This document shows, piece by piece, positions 1-5,489 of a stretch of DNA of 5,541 bases (its first letter is position 1; every line of letters starts with the position of its first letter). This DNA comes from an uncultured Planctomycetaceae bacterium (GTDB taxonomy: Bacteria > Planctomycetota > Planctomycetia > Planctomycetales > Planctomycetaceae). The notes beneath the pieces are model-generated. The model was not told the origin of the DNA. It searched no databases and saw only the letters and a list, made by a program, of their open reading frames with translations. The translations under genes were made by a program, and so were the position numbers. The stretch is taken from contig CALJUK010000607.1 of assembly GCA_937975745.1 (NCBI GenBank), forward strand, positions 1-5,541, read 5' to 3'.

Positions 1-5
1 TCAGC

Positions 6-1565
6 ATGTCCGGCGACATCATCACAATTTTCGATACGACACTTCGCGACGGCGAGCAATCGCCCGGTTGCAGCATGAACACCGACGAGAAGTTGAAGGT
101 GGCCGGTGCGCTGGTCGAGTTGGGCGTCGACGTCATCGAAGCCGGCTTCCCCATCGCCTCGCCGGGAGACTTCGAGGCCGTGCAGAGAGTGGCCCGCGAG
201 TTCGGCAGTCGCACCACCATCTGTGGCCTGGCCCGCTGTCGGCCGGATGACATCGACCGAGCACGCGACGCCTTGCAAGACGCTGAGAAGAAGCGGATCC
301 ATGTTTTTCTGGCCACGAGCGCGATCCATCGGCAGTTTAAGTTGAAGATGGCCAAGGAAGAAATCGTCCGCACCACCATCGAGATGGTCGGACGGGCGAA
401 AGGCTACTGCGACGATGTCGAATTCTCGCCGGAAGACGCCGCGCGAACCGAGCTCGACTTCCTCGGCGAGGTGGTTGAAAGAGCGATCGAAGCCGGTGCC
501 ACCACGGTCAACATTCCCGATACCGTTGGCTATGCCACTCCGAGCCATTACTTCGAGGTCATTCGGTACCTGAAGGAGAATGTCCGAAACATCGAGCGAG
601 CCGTCATCAGCACGCATTGCCACAATGACCTCGGCTTGGCCGTCGCGAACAGTCTTTCGGCCGTCGAGGCCGGTGCCCGCCAAGTCGAGTGTACGATCAA
701 CGGTCTGGGTGAACGAGCCGGCAACGCCGCATTGGAAGAAATCGTGATGGCGATTAAGACCCGCCGCGACTACTACGGCGTCACCACAAATCTCAACACA
801 ACCCGGTTGTGCCCGGTCAGCCGACTGGTCGCCAACATCACCGGAATGAAAGTCCAGCGAAACAAGGCCATCGTCGGGCAAAACGCGTTCGCCCACGAAG
901 CCGGCATTCATCAGCACGGGATGCTGCAGGACCGTTCCACCTACGAGATCATGCGGCCGGAAGATGTCGGCTATGTCGGGACCAACCTGGTTCTGGGCAA
1001 GCATAGTGGTCGACATGCGTTCCGGGACCGACTGGTAACGCTGGGCTATACACTCGACGAGGCCACCTTCCAGCGAGTGTTTGACGATTTCATCGCGTTG
1101 GCCGACAAGAAGAAAGAAGTCTACGATTCTGATATCACGGCATTGGTCGAAAATCGGCAGAGTGCGGTACCAGAACGCTGGCAACTCGTCAGCTTTCATA
1201 CGTCGGGCGGGACAGGAACGATTCCAACTGCCACAATTCAATTGAGAGACACCATCGAGGACCGTATCGAATGCGATGCGGCCACGGGTGACGGGCCGGT
1301 GGATGCGGTCTTCTTGACGCTGGAGCGCATCATCGGCATCTCCGCTCGTCTGGAAGGTTACCACATCGACAGCATCTCACGCGGGAAGGATGCCCAGGGA
1401 GCCGTCCAACTGGAAATCGAGGTCGAAGGAAAGATTTACCACGGACGTGGCATCAGTACAGACATCATTGAAGCCAGTGCCCGTGCCTACTTACAGGCGC
1501 TCAACCGCGTGGTCGGAGCACAGACGGGAGCCCAACCGGCGGACGAACGGACACCTGGAGTGTAA
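6..1565 (+). CDS. leuA: 2-isopropylmalate synthase (alpha-isopropylmalate synthase)
   Basis: Condenses acetyl-CoA with 2-oxoisovalerate to give 2-isopropylmalate, the committed step of leucine biosynthesis in the cytoplasm. The 519-residue product has the full family layout. A DRE-TIM/HMGL-like barrel covers about residues 5-280 and opens with [12 protein letters not shown] (10-21). Further motifs are the H99..ATS..H108 stretch, FSPEDA (140-145) and NIPDTVGY (169-176). By family knowledge the divalent metal ligands are D15, H204 and H206 (HCHND) and N240 (GERAGN). HEAGIHQHG (297-305) and [10 protein letters not shown] complete the catalytic part. From about residue 395 to 505 lies the C-terminal LeuA dimer domain, which carries leucine feedback inhibition in this family. 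Length and motifs match ordinary bacterial LeuA with no damage. The ATG at 6 puts DTTLRDG at the usual distance from the N-terminus, but only five bases precede it, so no ribosome binding site can be judged. It appears to be the first visible gene of a plus-strand unit; homocitrate or citramalate synthase is less likely. Confidence 0.96.
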   Translation: MSGDIITIFDTTLRDGEQSPGCSMNTDEKLKVAGALVELGVDVIEAGFPIASPGDFEAVQRVAREFGSRTTICGLARCRPDDIDRARDALQDAEKKRIHVFLATSAIHRQFKLKMAKEEIVRTTIEMVGRAKGYCDDVEFSPEDAARTELDFLGEVVERAIEAGATTVNIPDTVGYATPSHYFEVIRYLKENVRNIERAVISTHCHNDLGLAVANSLSAVEAGARQVECTINGLGERAGNAALEEIVMAIKTRRDYYGVTTNLNTTRLCPVSRLVANITGMKVQRNKAIVGQNAFAHEAGIHQHGMLQDRSTYEIMRPEDVGYVGTNLVLGKHSGRHAFRDRLVTLGYTLDEATFQRVFDDFIALADKKKEVYDSDITALVENRQSAVPERWQLVSFHTSGGTGTIPTATIQLRDTIEDRIECDAATGDGPVDAVFLTLERIIGISARLEGYHIDSISRGKDAQGAVQLEIEVEGKIYHGRGISTDIIEASARAYLQALNRVVGAQTGAQPADERTPGV

Positions 1566-1608
1566 CTGTGAAGGCTGAACAGCAGCGTCCGGTCAGTTTT
1601 GGGCAAGC

Positions 1609-1612
1609 AGGA
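1609..1612 (+). promoter_or_regulatory. Ribosome binding site of the cysteine-free redoxin-like gene
   Basis: AGGA lies 5 bases before the ATG at 1618. It is a modest Shine-Dalgarno match but supports that start over later in-frame ATGs. The 52-base gap from leuA shows no terminator hairpin, so read-through from leuA is likely. Confidence 0.5.
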
Positions 1613-1617
1613 TTGCG

Positions 1618-2322
1618 ATGCAACACGTAGCAGACACACAGCCGGCCGAGATTGACGCCAATGGAAAGGCCACCCGGCCGACCGAATCGCGTCGGGGGAT
1701 TCTCAGCCTGATCGCCGCACGAGGCTGGCTGCTGTTACCCGTCGCGGCAGTCATTCTGCTGGCCACCGTTATGTACAAAGGTCGGTTGGAGCAGGCTCGC
1801 CGCGCTGCCTTCCAGAACGCGGAGAGCGAGTCGGGCGACATCCTGGCCTCAGTCCGACCTGCACCGCAGTTCGAAGCTTACAACTCACAGATGAAGATTT
1901 TTCGGCTGGAAAGTTATCTCGGCCGGCATCCGGTGCTGCTGATTTTCTACGATGGAAAGCTCGGGGCGGATCAGGATCCGCTGCTCGCAGCCGCTCGCGT
2001 GCACATGCCTGCCATCGAGAGAACCGGAGCAAAGGTCGTGGCCGTCAGCACGGCGCTCCCGCAGCACAATCGAGCCATTCTGTCGCGGACTGCAGAGCCG
2101 TTTCCGTTTGATTTACTCTCCGATCCCGGTTTCATTGCTCACCAGTTGTACGGACGGCAAGATCCGGAGACGGGGGAAGCTCGGCCTGCCATCTTCTACA
2201 TTGATCGTGGTGGCCGGGTCGCCTGGTCGGGCCGGCAGCCTGTCCCTTGGCAAAGACTCCCCGATGAGTTGGCGGATATCTGGGCCGGCGTGAATGTGCC
2301 GGCTACCGCCTCACCCGAATGA
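1618..2322 (+). CDS. Membrane-anchored peroxiredoxin/AhpC-TSA-like protein lacking all cysteines
   Basis: A 234-residue protein. Residues 1-35 are polar with basic residues, 36-53 (GWLLLPVAAVILLATVMY) form one membrane segment, and a globular domain follows. That domain reads like a redoxin: PVLLIFYDG (105-113) matches the strand before the peroxidatic site, GAKVVAVST (137-145) the second core strand, and FDLLSDPGFIAHQLYG (164-179) and ARPAIFYIDRGGRVAWSG (188-205) the later peroxiredoxin blocks. Family members carry a peroxidatic or CxxC cysteine just after the first strand. Here that place reads GKLGADQDPLL (113-123), and there is no cysteine anywhere. Thiol peroxidase or disulfide chemistry is therefore not expected; a structural or binding role is inferred. 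Which side of the membrane the domain faces is unclear, because basic residues flank both ends of the helix. It lies 52 bases after leuA and overlaps the next gene by four bases, suggesting co-transcription. Fold assignment is moderate; exact function is unknown. Confidence 0.82.
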   Translation: MQHVADTQPAEIDANGKATRPTESRRGILSLIAARGWLLLPVAAVILLATVMYKGRLEQARRAAFQNAESESGDILASVRPAPQFEAYNSQMKIFRLESYLGRHPVLLIFYDGKLGADQDPLLAAARVHMPAIERTGAKVVAVSTALPQHNRAILSRTAEPFPFDLLSDPGFIAHQLYGRQDPETGEARPAIFYIDRGGRVAWSGRQPVPWQRLPDELADIWAGVNVPATASPE

Positions 2323-2819
2323 TTTCGCGCAACACGCTCCCCATCAGAAACGACGTTCTCATGCACGCCGACTCTCTCCCCGATTCAGACGCATCTCAAC
2401 CGGGCATCAAAGGGCAATGGGTTATTGCCGGCATGTTCGGTTTTGCCATCGTGATGACATCCATCCTGTTCATCTACTGGGAGTACCACACCGCCAAGTT
2501 CCGCCCGTTCCAGGACGCAATCGCGGCCGAGTTTCCCAAGTCGCGCCCTCGTGTCGAAGGGGGACGCCACAAATCGCAACGTGCTACTCCACGGATCCTG
2601 CGTGTGGTGATGAAGGTCGATTTCAACCCGCAAGCCGACAACGCGGCGGCAGAAGCCATTGTGGACCGTGTGGCGACGATTGCTGACCGCACCGGCTACC
2701 TGAGCAGCACGGATTACGACCTATTCGAAGTGCATTTGTTCTGGCCGGAACCGGAGAAAGAGATTTTGCAGCTGGAGATCACCCGCTCCATCAGCGAAGC
2801 GCTTCCCGAGGCAGGTTAG
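2319..2819 (+). CDS. Small single-pass membrane protein of unknown function
   Basis: I do not recognise this 166-residue protein. It has a short polar N-terminus, one membrane helix at about 34-54 (WVIAGMFGFAIVMTSILF plus IYW), a basic stretch (KSRPRVEGGRHKSQR, 74-88), and a soluble domain at about 92-163. That domain alternates strand-like and helix-like pieces: ILRVVMKVDF, then an alanine-rich helix with AEAIVDRVATIADRTG, then DLFEVHLFW and EILQLEITRSISEAL. This suggests a small alpha/beta fold, possibly ferredoxin-like; that is inference. The start at 2319 shares ATGA with the previous stop, which favours translational coupling. An in-frame ATG at 2361 (residue 15) is an alternative, and neither has a strong Shine-Dalgarno sequence. 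It is the last gene of the unit: its TAG (2817-2819) sits in a hairpin and a strong terminator follows. Pairing with the redoxin-like membrane protein suggests the two products may work together in the membrane. Confidence 0.8.
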   Translation: MISRNTLPIRNDVLMHADSLPDSDASQPGIKGQWVIAGMFGFAIVMTSILFIYWEYHTAKFRPFQDAIAAEFPKSRPRVEGGRHKSQRATPRILRVVMKVDFNPQADNAAAEAIVDRVATIADRTGYLSSTDYDLFEVHLFWPEPEKEILQLEITRSISEALPEAG

Positions 2820-2845
2820 CCGCGGTTGGAATGCGGGTCGCGGCT
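2818..2845 (+). other. Hairpin overlapping the stop codon of the small membrane-protein gene
   Basis: AGCCGCG (2818-2824) pairs perfectly with CGCGGCT (2839-2845) around a 14-base loop. T2817 and G2846 could add a wobble pair on the plus-strand RNA. The left arm begins within the TAG stop. No T-run follows, so it is not a terminator by itself. It may protect the 3' end or act with the terminator hairpin 37 bases on. Confidence 0.45.
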
Positions 2846-2882
2846 GGTCCCGACGTGGACTTTGTTCGGCTGAAACACAAAC

Positions 2883-2920
2883 AGAGCCCCCTTCGGCGAC
2901 CCGAAGGGGGCTCTTTGTTT
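2883..2920. terminator. Strong, probably bidirectional, intrinsic terminator
   Basis: A perfect 14-bp stem: 2883-2896 (AGAGCCCCCTTCGG) pairs with 2901-2914 (CCGAAGGGGGCTCT) around the tetraloop CGAC. On the plus strand it is followed by TTTGTTTGTT, ending the leuA unit 63 bases after the last stop. On the minus strand the stem is followed by GTTTGTGTTTC, so it could also stop transcription from the convergent porin gene. ACAAAC (2877-2882) and GTTTGT (2917-2922) can extend the stem past a TT bulge. Confidence 0.92.
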
Positions 2921-2974
2921 GTTCCGGTCGCCTGAAGAATCAGACGGTCGGGGCTGGATTCGATCGAGTTCTTA

Positions 2975-2989
2975 GTACGCATTGCGTAC
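2975..2989. repeat. Short perfect inverted repeat GTACGC-ATT-GCGTAC
   Basis: Six-base arms flank a three-base centre. AGTT (2967-2970) and AACT (2990-2993) can extend the pairing past a CTTA bulge on the left. It lies between the shared terminator and the porin gene and could be a hairpin in the porin 3' UTR or a protein site. Small arms mean chance is possible. Confidence 0.35.
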
Positions 2990-2995
2990 AACTGT

Positions 2996-3045
2996 GGCGG
3001 CGTTTGGACACCGAATGACCTGCGAATCAGGCAGTTTACGCCGCC
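2996..3045. other. Nested stem-loop element in the convergent intergenic region
   Basis: GGCGGCGT (2996-3003) pairs perfectly with ACGCCGCC (3038-3045). Inside lie two small hairpins: TTGG-ACA-CC(G)AA (3004-3015, with one bulged G) and CCTG-CGAAT-CAGG (3019-3031). Together they can draw a compact three-way junction. It lies about 120 bases after the porin stop on the minus strand, so it is probably part of the porin 3' UTR. It matches no RNA family I can name, and has no T-run to make it a terminator. Confidence 0.4.
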
Positions 3046-3105
3046 GGAACCCGCTACAGTGAAACGCAGCGATCTAGAAGCGGTTCCAAAACCTCTGTGT
3101 GCTTC

Positions 3106-3135
3106 GTCTTCGTCCTGTGAATGCTGGCCGAAGAC
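3106..3135 (-). other. Hairpin in the porin 3' untranslated region
   Basis: GTCTTCG (3106-3112) pairs perfectly with CGAAGAC (3129-3135) around a 16-base loop, 28 bases after the porin stop on the minus strand. No T-run follows, so it is more likely an mRNA-stability element or a chance repeat than a terminator. Confidence 0.3.
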
Positions 3136-3163
3136 TCGCCACCAACCGGTTTTGAAACTGGTT

Positions 3164-4489
3164 CTAGTAGGTCAAGATCATATCGACGCCGAACGTGGTG
3201 AAGTTGTTCCGCGCATTCGGATTCCAGTCATGGCGAATTTCCGGACGGAACAGCAGGTTGGCGTGCGGACGAACGTTGACACCGAAGGTCGCAGCGTACT
3301 GCGAGTCGCTGTCGTTCTTCCACCATTCCACACGCGTTCCGGCTGCCAAGCAGTCGTTGATCGTGTAGATCAAGTACTGGTTGATGCCGTACTGTTCGTT
3401 GTCGAAGGTCGGGCCAGCACCAGACATCGCCGCGACATAGGCGTCTTCGAAGACAGCGTCCGTCTGGAAGATGTAGTTCAACTTGTCGGTCACAGCGACA
3501 TCGACGACGAAGCTGTGGCTGTATCCCTCGTCGCTCCGAGCGCCGAAGTCACCAATGGTAGTGATGTAGGTGGCAGTCACATTGTCACCGAGGCTCTTGC
3601 TGAAACCACCGATGAAAATGTTGCCGTTGCTCATCTGATCGAAGCCGGTGTCCCAACCGAGGGTCCATCCACCGTAGACAGTCAAGCTGTCTGAGGCGTT
3701 ATAGCTGACCAAAGCACCGGTGTGCGTGAACGGCTCGCTGTTGTACATGGTGTAGGCATGGCTGTAGAAGAAGTTGCCTGTTGCGGGAACGACTTCGTAT
3801 CCAACCAGGGTGAAGAAGTGACCGACTTTCAGGTTCCAGTCGCCACTGGCAATTTCGGCATACAACTGCGGAATGGCCCAGCCATAACGGCCGTGGTCGA
3901 AACCGTTCCGGAAGTCCCACTCCCCGGGATCGTTACCGAAGGCTTGTGTGTCGGCACCGTCGACACCGTACATGGCATCCACGCGAAAACCCCAATCCAG
4001 GCCGCAGCTGCCATCAGCCAACTTCTCGGCATAGATCCATCCCTGGTGCAGGTTGAATGCATTGGGATGATTGTTAAACAAACCGTTGCGTTTGTTGTGG
4101 TAGCCAAACTGAAACCAGCCACCAACATCGATACCACGGTCCATGGTGCCGATCAGCCTGTATTCTTCGCCGAGGTTGCACCAGCCACAGGAGTCGGAGC
4201 AGCCATCGCATCCGCTGTTGCTCAGGTCGCATCCATCACATCCGCTGTTGCTCAGAGCGCCGACAGCGGCGTCGCAGCCGGAAGGGCTGCAGCCGTTGGC
4301 ATCACAGGCAGGCGCACAGCCCGAATTCACAGAGTGTGTGTTGTGCACCGTCTGTGAGAACACGGCCTCGGGAGTCAACTCGTGGGGAATCTGTGTCGAT
4401 TCACCCGCGAGCGCCGTACCGCTGATTAACAGCGCCGCTCCGATACCAGTTAAGCAACGGAACTTTATTAACCAGTTCTCCATCTCCAT
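3164..4489 (-). CDS. Outer-membrane beta-barrel porin (BBP2/OmpL-like) with cysteine-rich N-terminal linker
   Basis: A 441-residue precursor. Residues 1-28 are a signal peptide: a charged start, the hydrophobic core LTGIGAALLISG, and cleavage probably after TALA. Residues 54-104 form a low-complexity linker rich in Gly, Ser, Asp and Cys, with ten cysteines at 58, 62, 67, 72, 84, 87, 94, 97, 101 and 104. About 108-441 is the barrel: amphipathic strands with abundant aromatics, ending in DMILTY with an aromatic last residue, as outer-membrane proteins do. The block KVGHFFTLVGYEVV followed by FFYSHAYTMYN and PFTHTG (221-258) matches the BBP2 signature as I know it. The likely role is passive solute passage across the outer membrane; the substrate is unknown. 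The open frame extends upstream to 4630, but the ATG at 4489 is preferred because AGGGAG lies 6 bases before it and the signal peptide then starts at the N-terminus. It stands alone, convergent with the leuA unit, with a long upstream region. Confidence 0.9.
   Translation of the reverse strand: MEMENWLIKFRCLTGIGAALLISGTALAGESTQIPHELTPEAVFSQTVHNTHSVNSGCAPACDANGCSPSGCDAAVGALSNSGCDGCDLSNSGCDGCSDSCGWCNLGEEYRLIGTMDRGIDVGGWFQFGYHNKRNGLFNNHPNAFNLHQGWIYAEKLADGSCGLDWGFRVDAMYGVDGADTQAFGNDPGEWDFRNGFDHGRYGWAIPQLYAEIASGDWNLKVGHFFTLVGYEVVPATGNFFYSHAYTMYNSEPFTHTGALVSYNASDSLTVYGGWTLGWDTGFDQMSNGNIFIGGFSKSLGDNVTATYITTIGDFGARSDEGYSHSFVVDVAVTDKLNYIFQTDAVFEDAYVAAMSGAGPTFDNEQYGINQYLIYTINDCLAAGTRVEWWKNDSDSQYAATFGVNVRPHANLLFRPEIRHDWNPNARNNFTTFGVDMILTY
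4203..4255 (-). repeat. 30-bp tandem repeat coding for the CxxC units of the porin linker
   Basis: CCATCGCATCCGCTGTTG... (4203-4225) recurs with a single base difference at 4233-4255, a period of exactly 30 bases or ten codons. On the coding strand it encodes two copies of LSNSGCDGC (79-87 and 89-97 of the precursor). In-frame duplication by slippage or unequal exchange would explain it, so the number of CxxC units may vary between relatives. Confidence 0.75.
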
Positions 4490-4495
4490 TGTGAG

Positions 4496-4501
4496 CTCCC
4501 T
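4496..4501 (-). promoter_or_regulatory. Ribosome binding site deciding the porin start
   Basis: On the minus strand AGGGAG precedes the ATG at 4489 by 6 bases. The second ATG, two codons on at 4483, has GGAG only 2 bases before it, too close to use. No comparable site lies at the upstream in-frame ATG at 4630. Confidence 0.75.
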
Positions 4502-4538
4502 CTCATCTTTTGAATCGATACTGTGAATCGAAAAGGCC

Positions 4539-4562
4539 GCAGCCGGAAGATCGCTCCGGCGC
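4539..4562 (-). other. GC-rich stem-loop in the porin 5' leader
   Basis: GCCGGA (4542-4547) pairs with TCCGGC (4555-4560) around a 7-base loop. Two more pairs (4539-4540 with 4561-4562) form past a bulged A. It lies about 50 bases upstream of the porin start. On the minus strand GGCC and then TTTT (4534-4531) follow, a faint resemblance to an attenuator. It could equally stabilise the leader. Confidence 0.35.
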
Positions 4563-4821
4563 TTGAGCATCTCTTCGGCGAGTGGCCGCTTGACTGCGTC
4601 GCTACTGAAGTGGAATCGCTGTCGGCACATGCCAGCACCGACCGCACGAGCACAAAACGATCAATGACGATTCCCACCTGCGTTCGAGAGTGTCACACCA
4701 ATGGTGACGATTCTGACGAACACAGGTCCGCTTGCAGGAGGTTCGACACGATTTGCAGATCGTTCTGATAAAATCGATTCAGGCAGAAAGACTTTGACCA
4801 ATCGTTAAGGTTGCTCTGACT

Positions 4822-4851
4822 GTTAAATTGAGATATTTGGCCAAGTTGCAA
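4822..4851 (-). promoter_or_regulatory. Tentative sigma-70-type promoter for the porin
   Basis: On the minus strand TTGCAA (4851-4846) and TTTAAC (4827-4822) are separated by 18 bases, each matching four of six consensus bases. They lie in the AT-rich part of the upstream region, between the proposed operator palindrome and the gene. The match is weak, and a transcript from here would have a leader of over 300 bases. Confidence 0.18.
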
Positions 4852-4876
4852 CCATTACAATCGGCAAGAGTTCACA

Positions 4877-4896
4877 GATTTTGACGCGTCAGAATC
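4877..4896. promoter_or_regulatory. Candidate operator: 20-bp near-palindrome GATT(T)TGACG-CGTCA(G)AATC
   Basis: The central ten bases TGACGCGTCA (4882-4891) are a perfect palindrome. Beyond a single mismatched pair (T4881/G4892), GATT and AATC extend the symmetry to 20 bases. Half of it, GATTCTGACG, is repeated exactly at 4709-4718. Size and symmetry are typical of a site for a dimeric regulator. The nearest gene it could serve is the porin, about 390 bases away. No regulator gene is in the window, so its family cannot be named. Confidence 0.5.
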
Positions 4897-4900
4897 GTCA

Positions 4901-5248
4901 TCATCCGGACCAATGCCCTTATCTCTCCTATTCACCGTGCGATTCGCTAGCCAAAAACTTGGCACGATGAGCGAAAATTCGAGCCCCTTAACCCCTGAAA
5001 TCCCTGCAACCCTCTGCACGAAGGCTTGCACGAAAGTGGGACGTTGAACGATCCGGCGAATCGCTGGGACGCCTCATGACAGGACCAGATTGGTCCATCT
5101 GGGTGCGGAGTCGGGCACACTCACTGCGACTCGGAGGGCGTTCGATACCGCCGGTCCGGACTTTCGCGCATCGGCAAATCACAATGCCGCGCAACGGGCC
5201 GTCCGCTGATCGTGTCCAAAGAGGAGACCACTGGCATACCCACATCGG
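4901..5248. other. Gene-free stretch between the candidate operator and the hairpin cluster
   Basis: No gene can be supported. Short open frames exist on both strands, but their products are arginine- and serine-rich, lack recognisable motifs, and have poor ribosome binding sites. Structural items are a small hairpin GGACCA-GAT-TGGTCC (5082-5096), GAGTCG/CGACTC pairing (5108-5113 with 5127-5132), and the 8-base palindrome GTCCGGAC (5154-5161). Composition changes from AT-richer before about 4980 to GC-rich after about 5040. Confidence 0.5.
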
Positions 5249-5321
5249 GCGGAGTGCGGGACTCGCCGCAGCGAACGCACGGAACGCGTGCGTTCGGGCG
5301 TCGCCACTTCAGGGTGACGAC
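5249..5321 (-). ncRNA. Three adjacent hairpins: candidate structured RNA
   Basis: Hairpin 1: GCGGAGT (5249-5255) pairs with ACT plus CCGC (5261-5263, 5266-5269), with a two-base bulge. Hairpin 2: CGAACGCACG (5272-5281) pairs perfectly over ten bases with CGTGCGTTCG (5287-5296) around a 5-base loop. Hairpin 3: 5300-5307 pairs with 5314-5321. Its one plus-strand mismatch (C5304/A5317) becomes a G-U wobble on the minus strand, which favours minus-strand RNA, the direction of the tRNA and porin. The hairpins are separated by only 2-3 bases. No T-run follows on either strand. It does not match RNase P, tmRNA, 6S or SRP RNA as I know them. An overlapping minus-strand reading frame (5342-5121) is possible but unsupported. 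Confidence 0.35.
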
Positions 5322-5395
5322 GGCCTGGTTGGGGCGATGCAAAGAGGGTCAGAGGAGGCTCGCGGGGACACCGGTACGGAGTCCGCAATGCGAAT

Positions 5396-5410
5396 CCGGT
5401 TGACAACCGG
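5396..5410. repeat. Small inverted repeat CCGGTT-GAC-AACCGG
   Basis: Six-base perfect arms flank a three-base centre. CCGGT also occurs at 5371-5375 and 5407-5411 nearby. It is part of the hairpin-dense stretch beside the tRNA; no function can be assigned. Confidence 0.35.
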
Positions 5411-5439
5411 TCTTTCGCCGGGTCCAAGTCGTTCCCTCT

Positions 5440-5469
5440 GCGTCTGACGGGTGAGCGTAATAGACGCTC
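5440..5469 (-). other. Two mutually exclusive hairpins just downstream of tRNA-Phe
   Basis: On the minus strand, GAGCGT-CTATT-ACGCTC (5469-5453) forms a 6-bp hairpin starting 21 bases after the tRNA 3' end. AGACGC (5467-5462) can instead pair with GCGTCT (5445-5440). The two structures share bases, so only one can form. Neither is followed by a T-run. A role in tRNA 3' maturation or transcript ending is possible. Confidence 0.3.
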
Positions 5470-5489
5470 TCAGCAGAAGTTAAGAAAAG

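Larger units (their letters stand above)
4705..4900. repeat. Widely spaced 14-bp perfect inverted repeat upstream of the porin
   Basis: TGACGATTCTGACG at 4705-4718 has its exact reverse complement CGTCAGAATCGTCA at 4887-4900, with 168 bases between. A third, shorter copy, TGACGATTC, lies at 4665-4673, exactly 40 bases before the first. A random 14-base match in a region this size is improbable (order of 1 in 1000 by simple counting), which points to repeated regulator sites. Confidence 0.6.

Noticed and set aside
4231..4275. CxxC units as multihaem cytochrome or lipoprotein sites
   Set aside because: No CxxC is followed by His, and the signal peptide ends in TALA-G with no lipobox cysteine at the cleavage site.
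3059..4357. Two long plus-strand open frames (3059-3694 and 3722-4357) opposite the porin gene
   Set aside because: They are exactly antisense to a well-supported porin coding region, have valine/alanine-rich products without motifs, and are explained by the codon bias of the real gene.
4490..4630. Upstream extension of the porin frame to an ATG at 4630
   Set aside because: It would add 47 polar residues before a clear signal peptide and lacks a ribosome binding site; AGGGAG 6 bases before 4489 decides the start.
4753..4774. TTGCAG with TAAAAT as a plus-strand promoter
   Set aside because: The spacing is only about 10 bases and there is no plus-strand gene downstream in the window.
4959..4976. 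TTGGCACGATGAGCGA as a sigma-54 promoter
   Set aside because: The -24-like TGGCAC is present but GC is not at the required distance for the -12 element, and no plus-strand gene follows.
5121..5342. A 73-residue minus-strand open frame containing CVRC
   Set aside because: A single CxxC is not enough to propose a zinc ribbon, no ribosome binding site is evident, and the same bases form strong hairpins.
5076..5447. A 123-residue plus-strand open frame near the tRNA
   Set aside because: The product is rich in Arg, Ser and Gly with no domain or motif, no good ribosome binding site, and several competing frames overlap it on both strands, as expected of GC-rich noncoding DNA.
5249..5470. Insertion sequence or integrated element beside the tRNA
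   Set aside because: No transposase or integrase frame, terminal inverted repeat pair, or duplicated tRNA 3' end is visible within the window.
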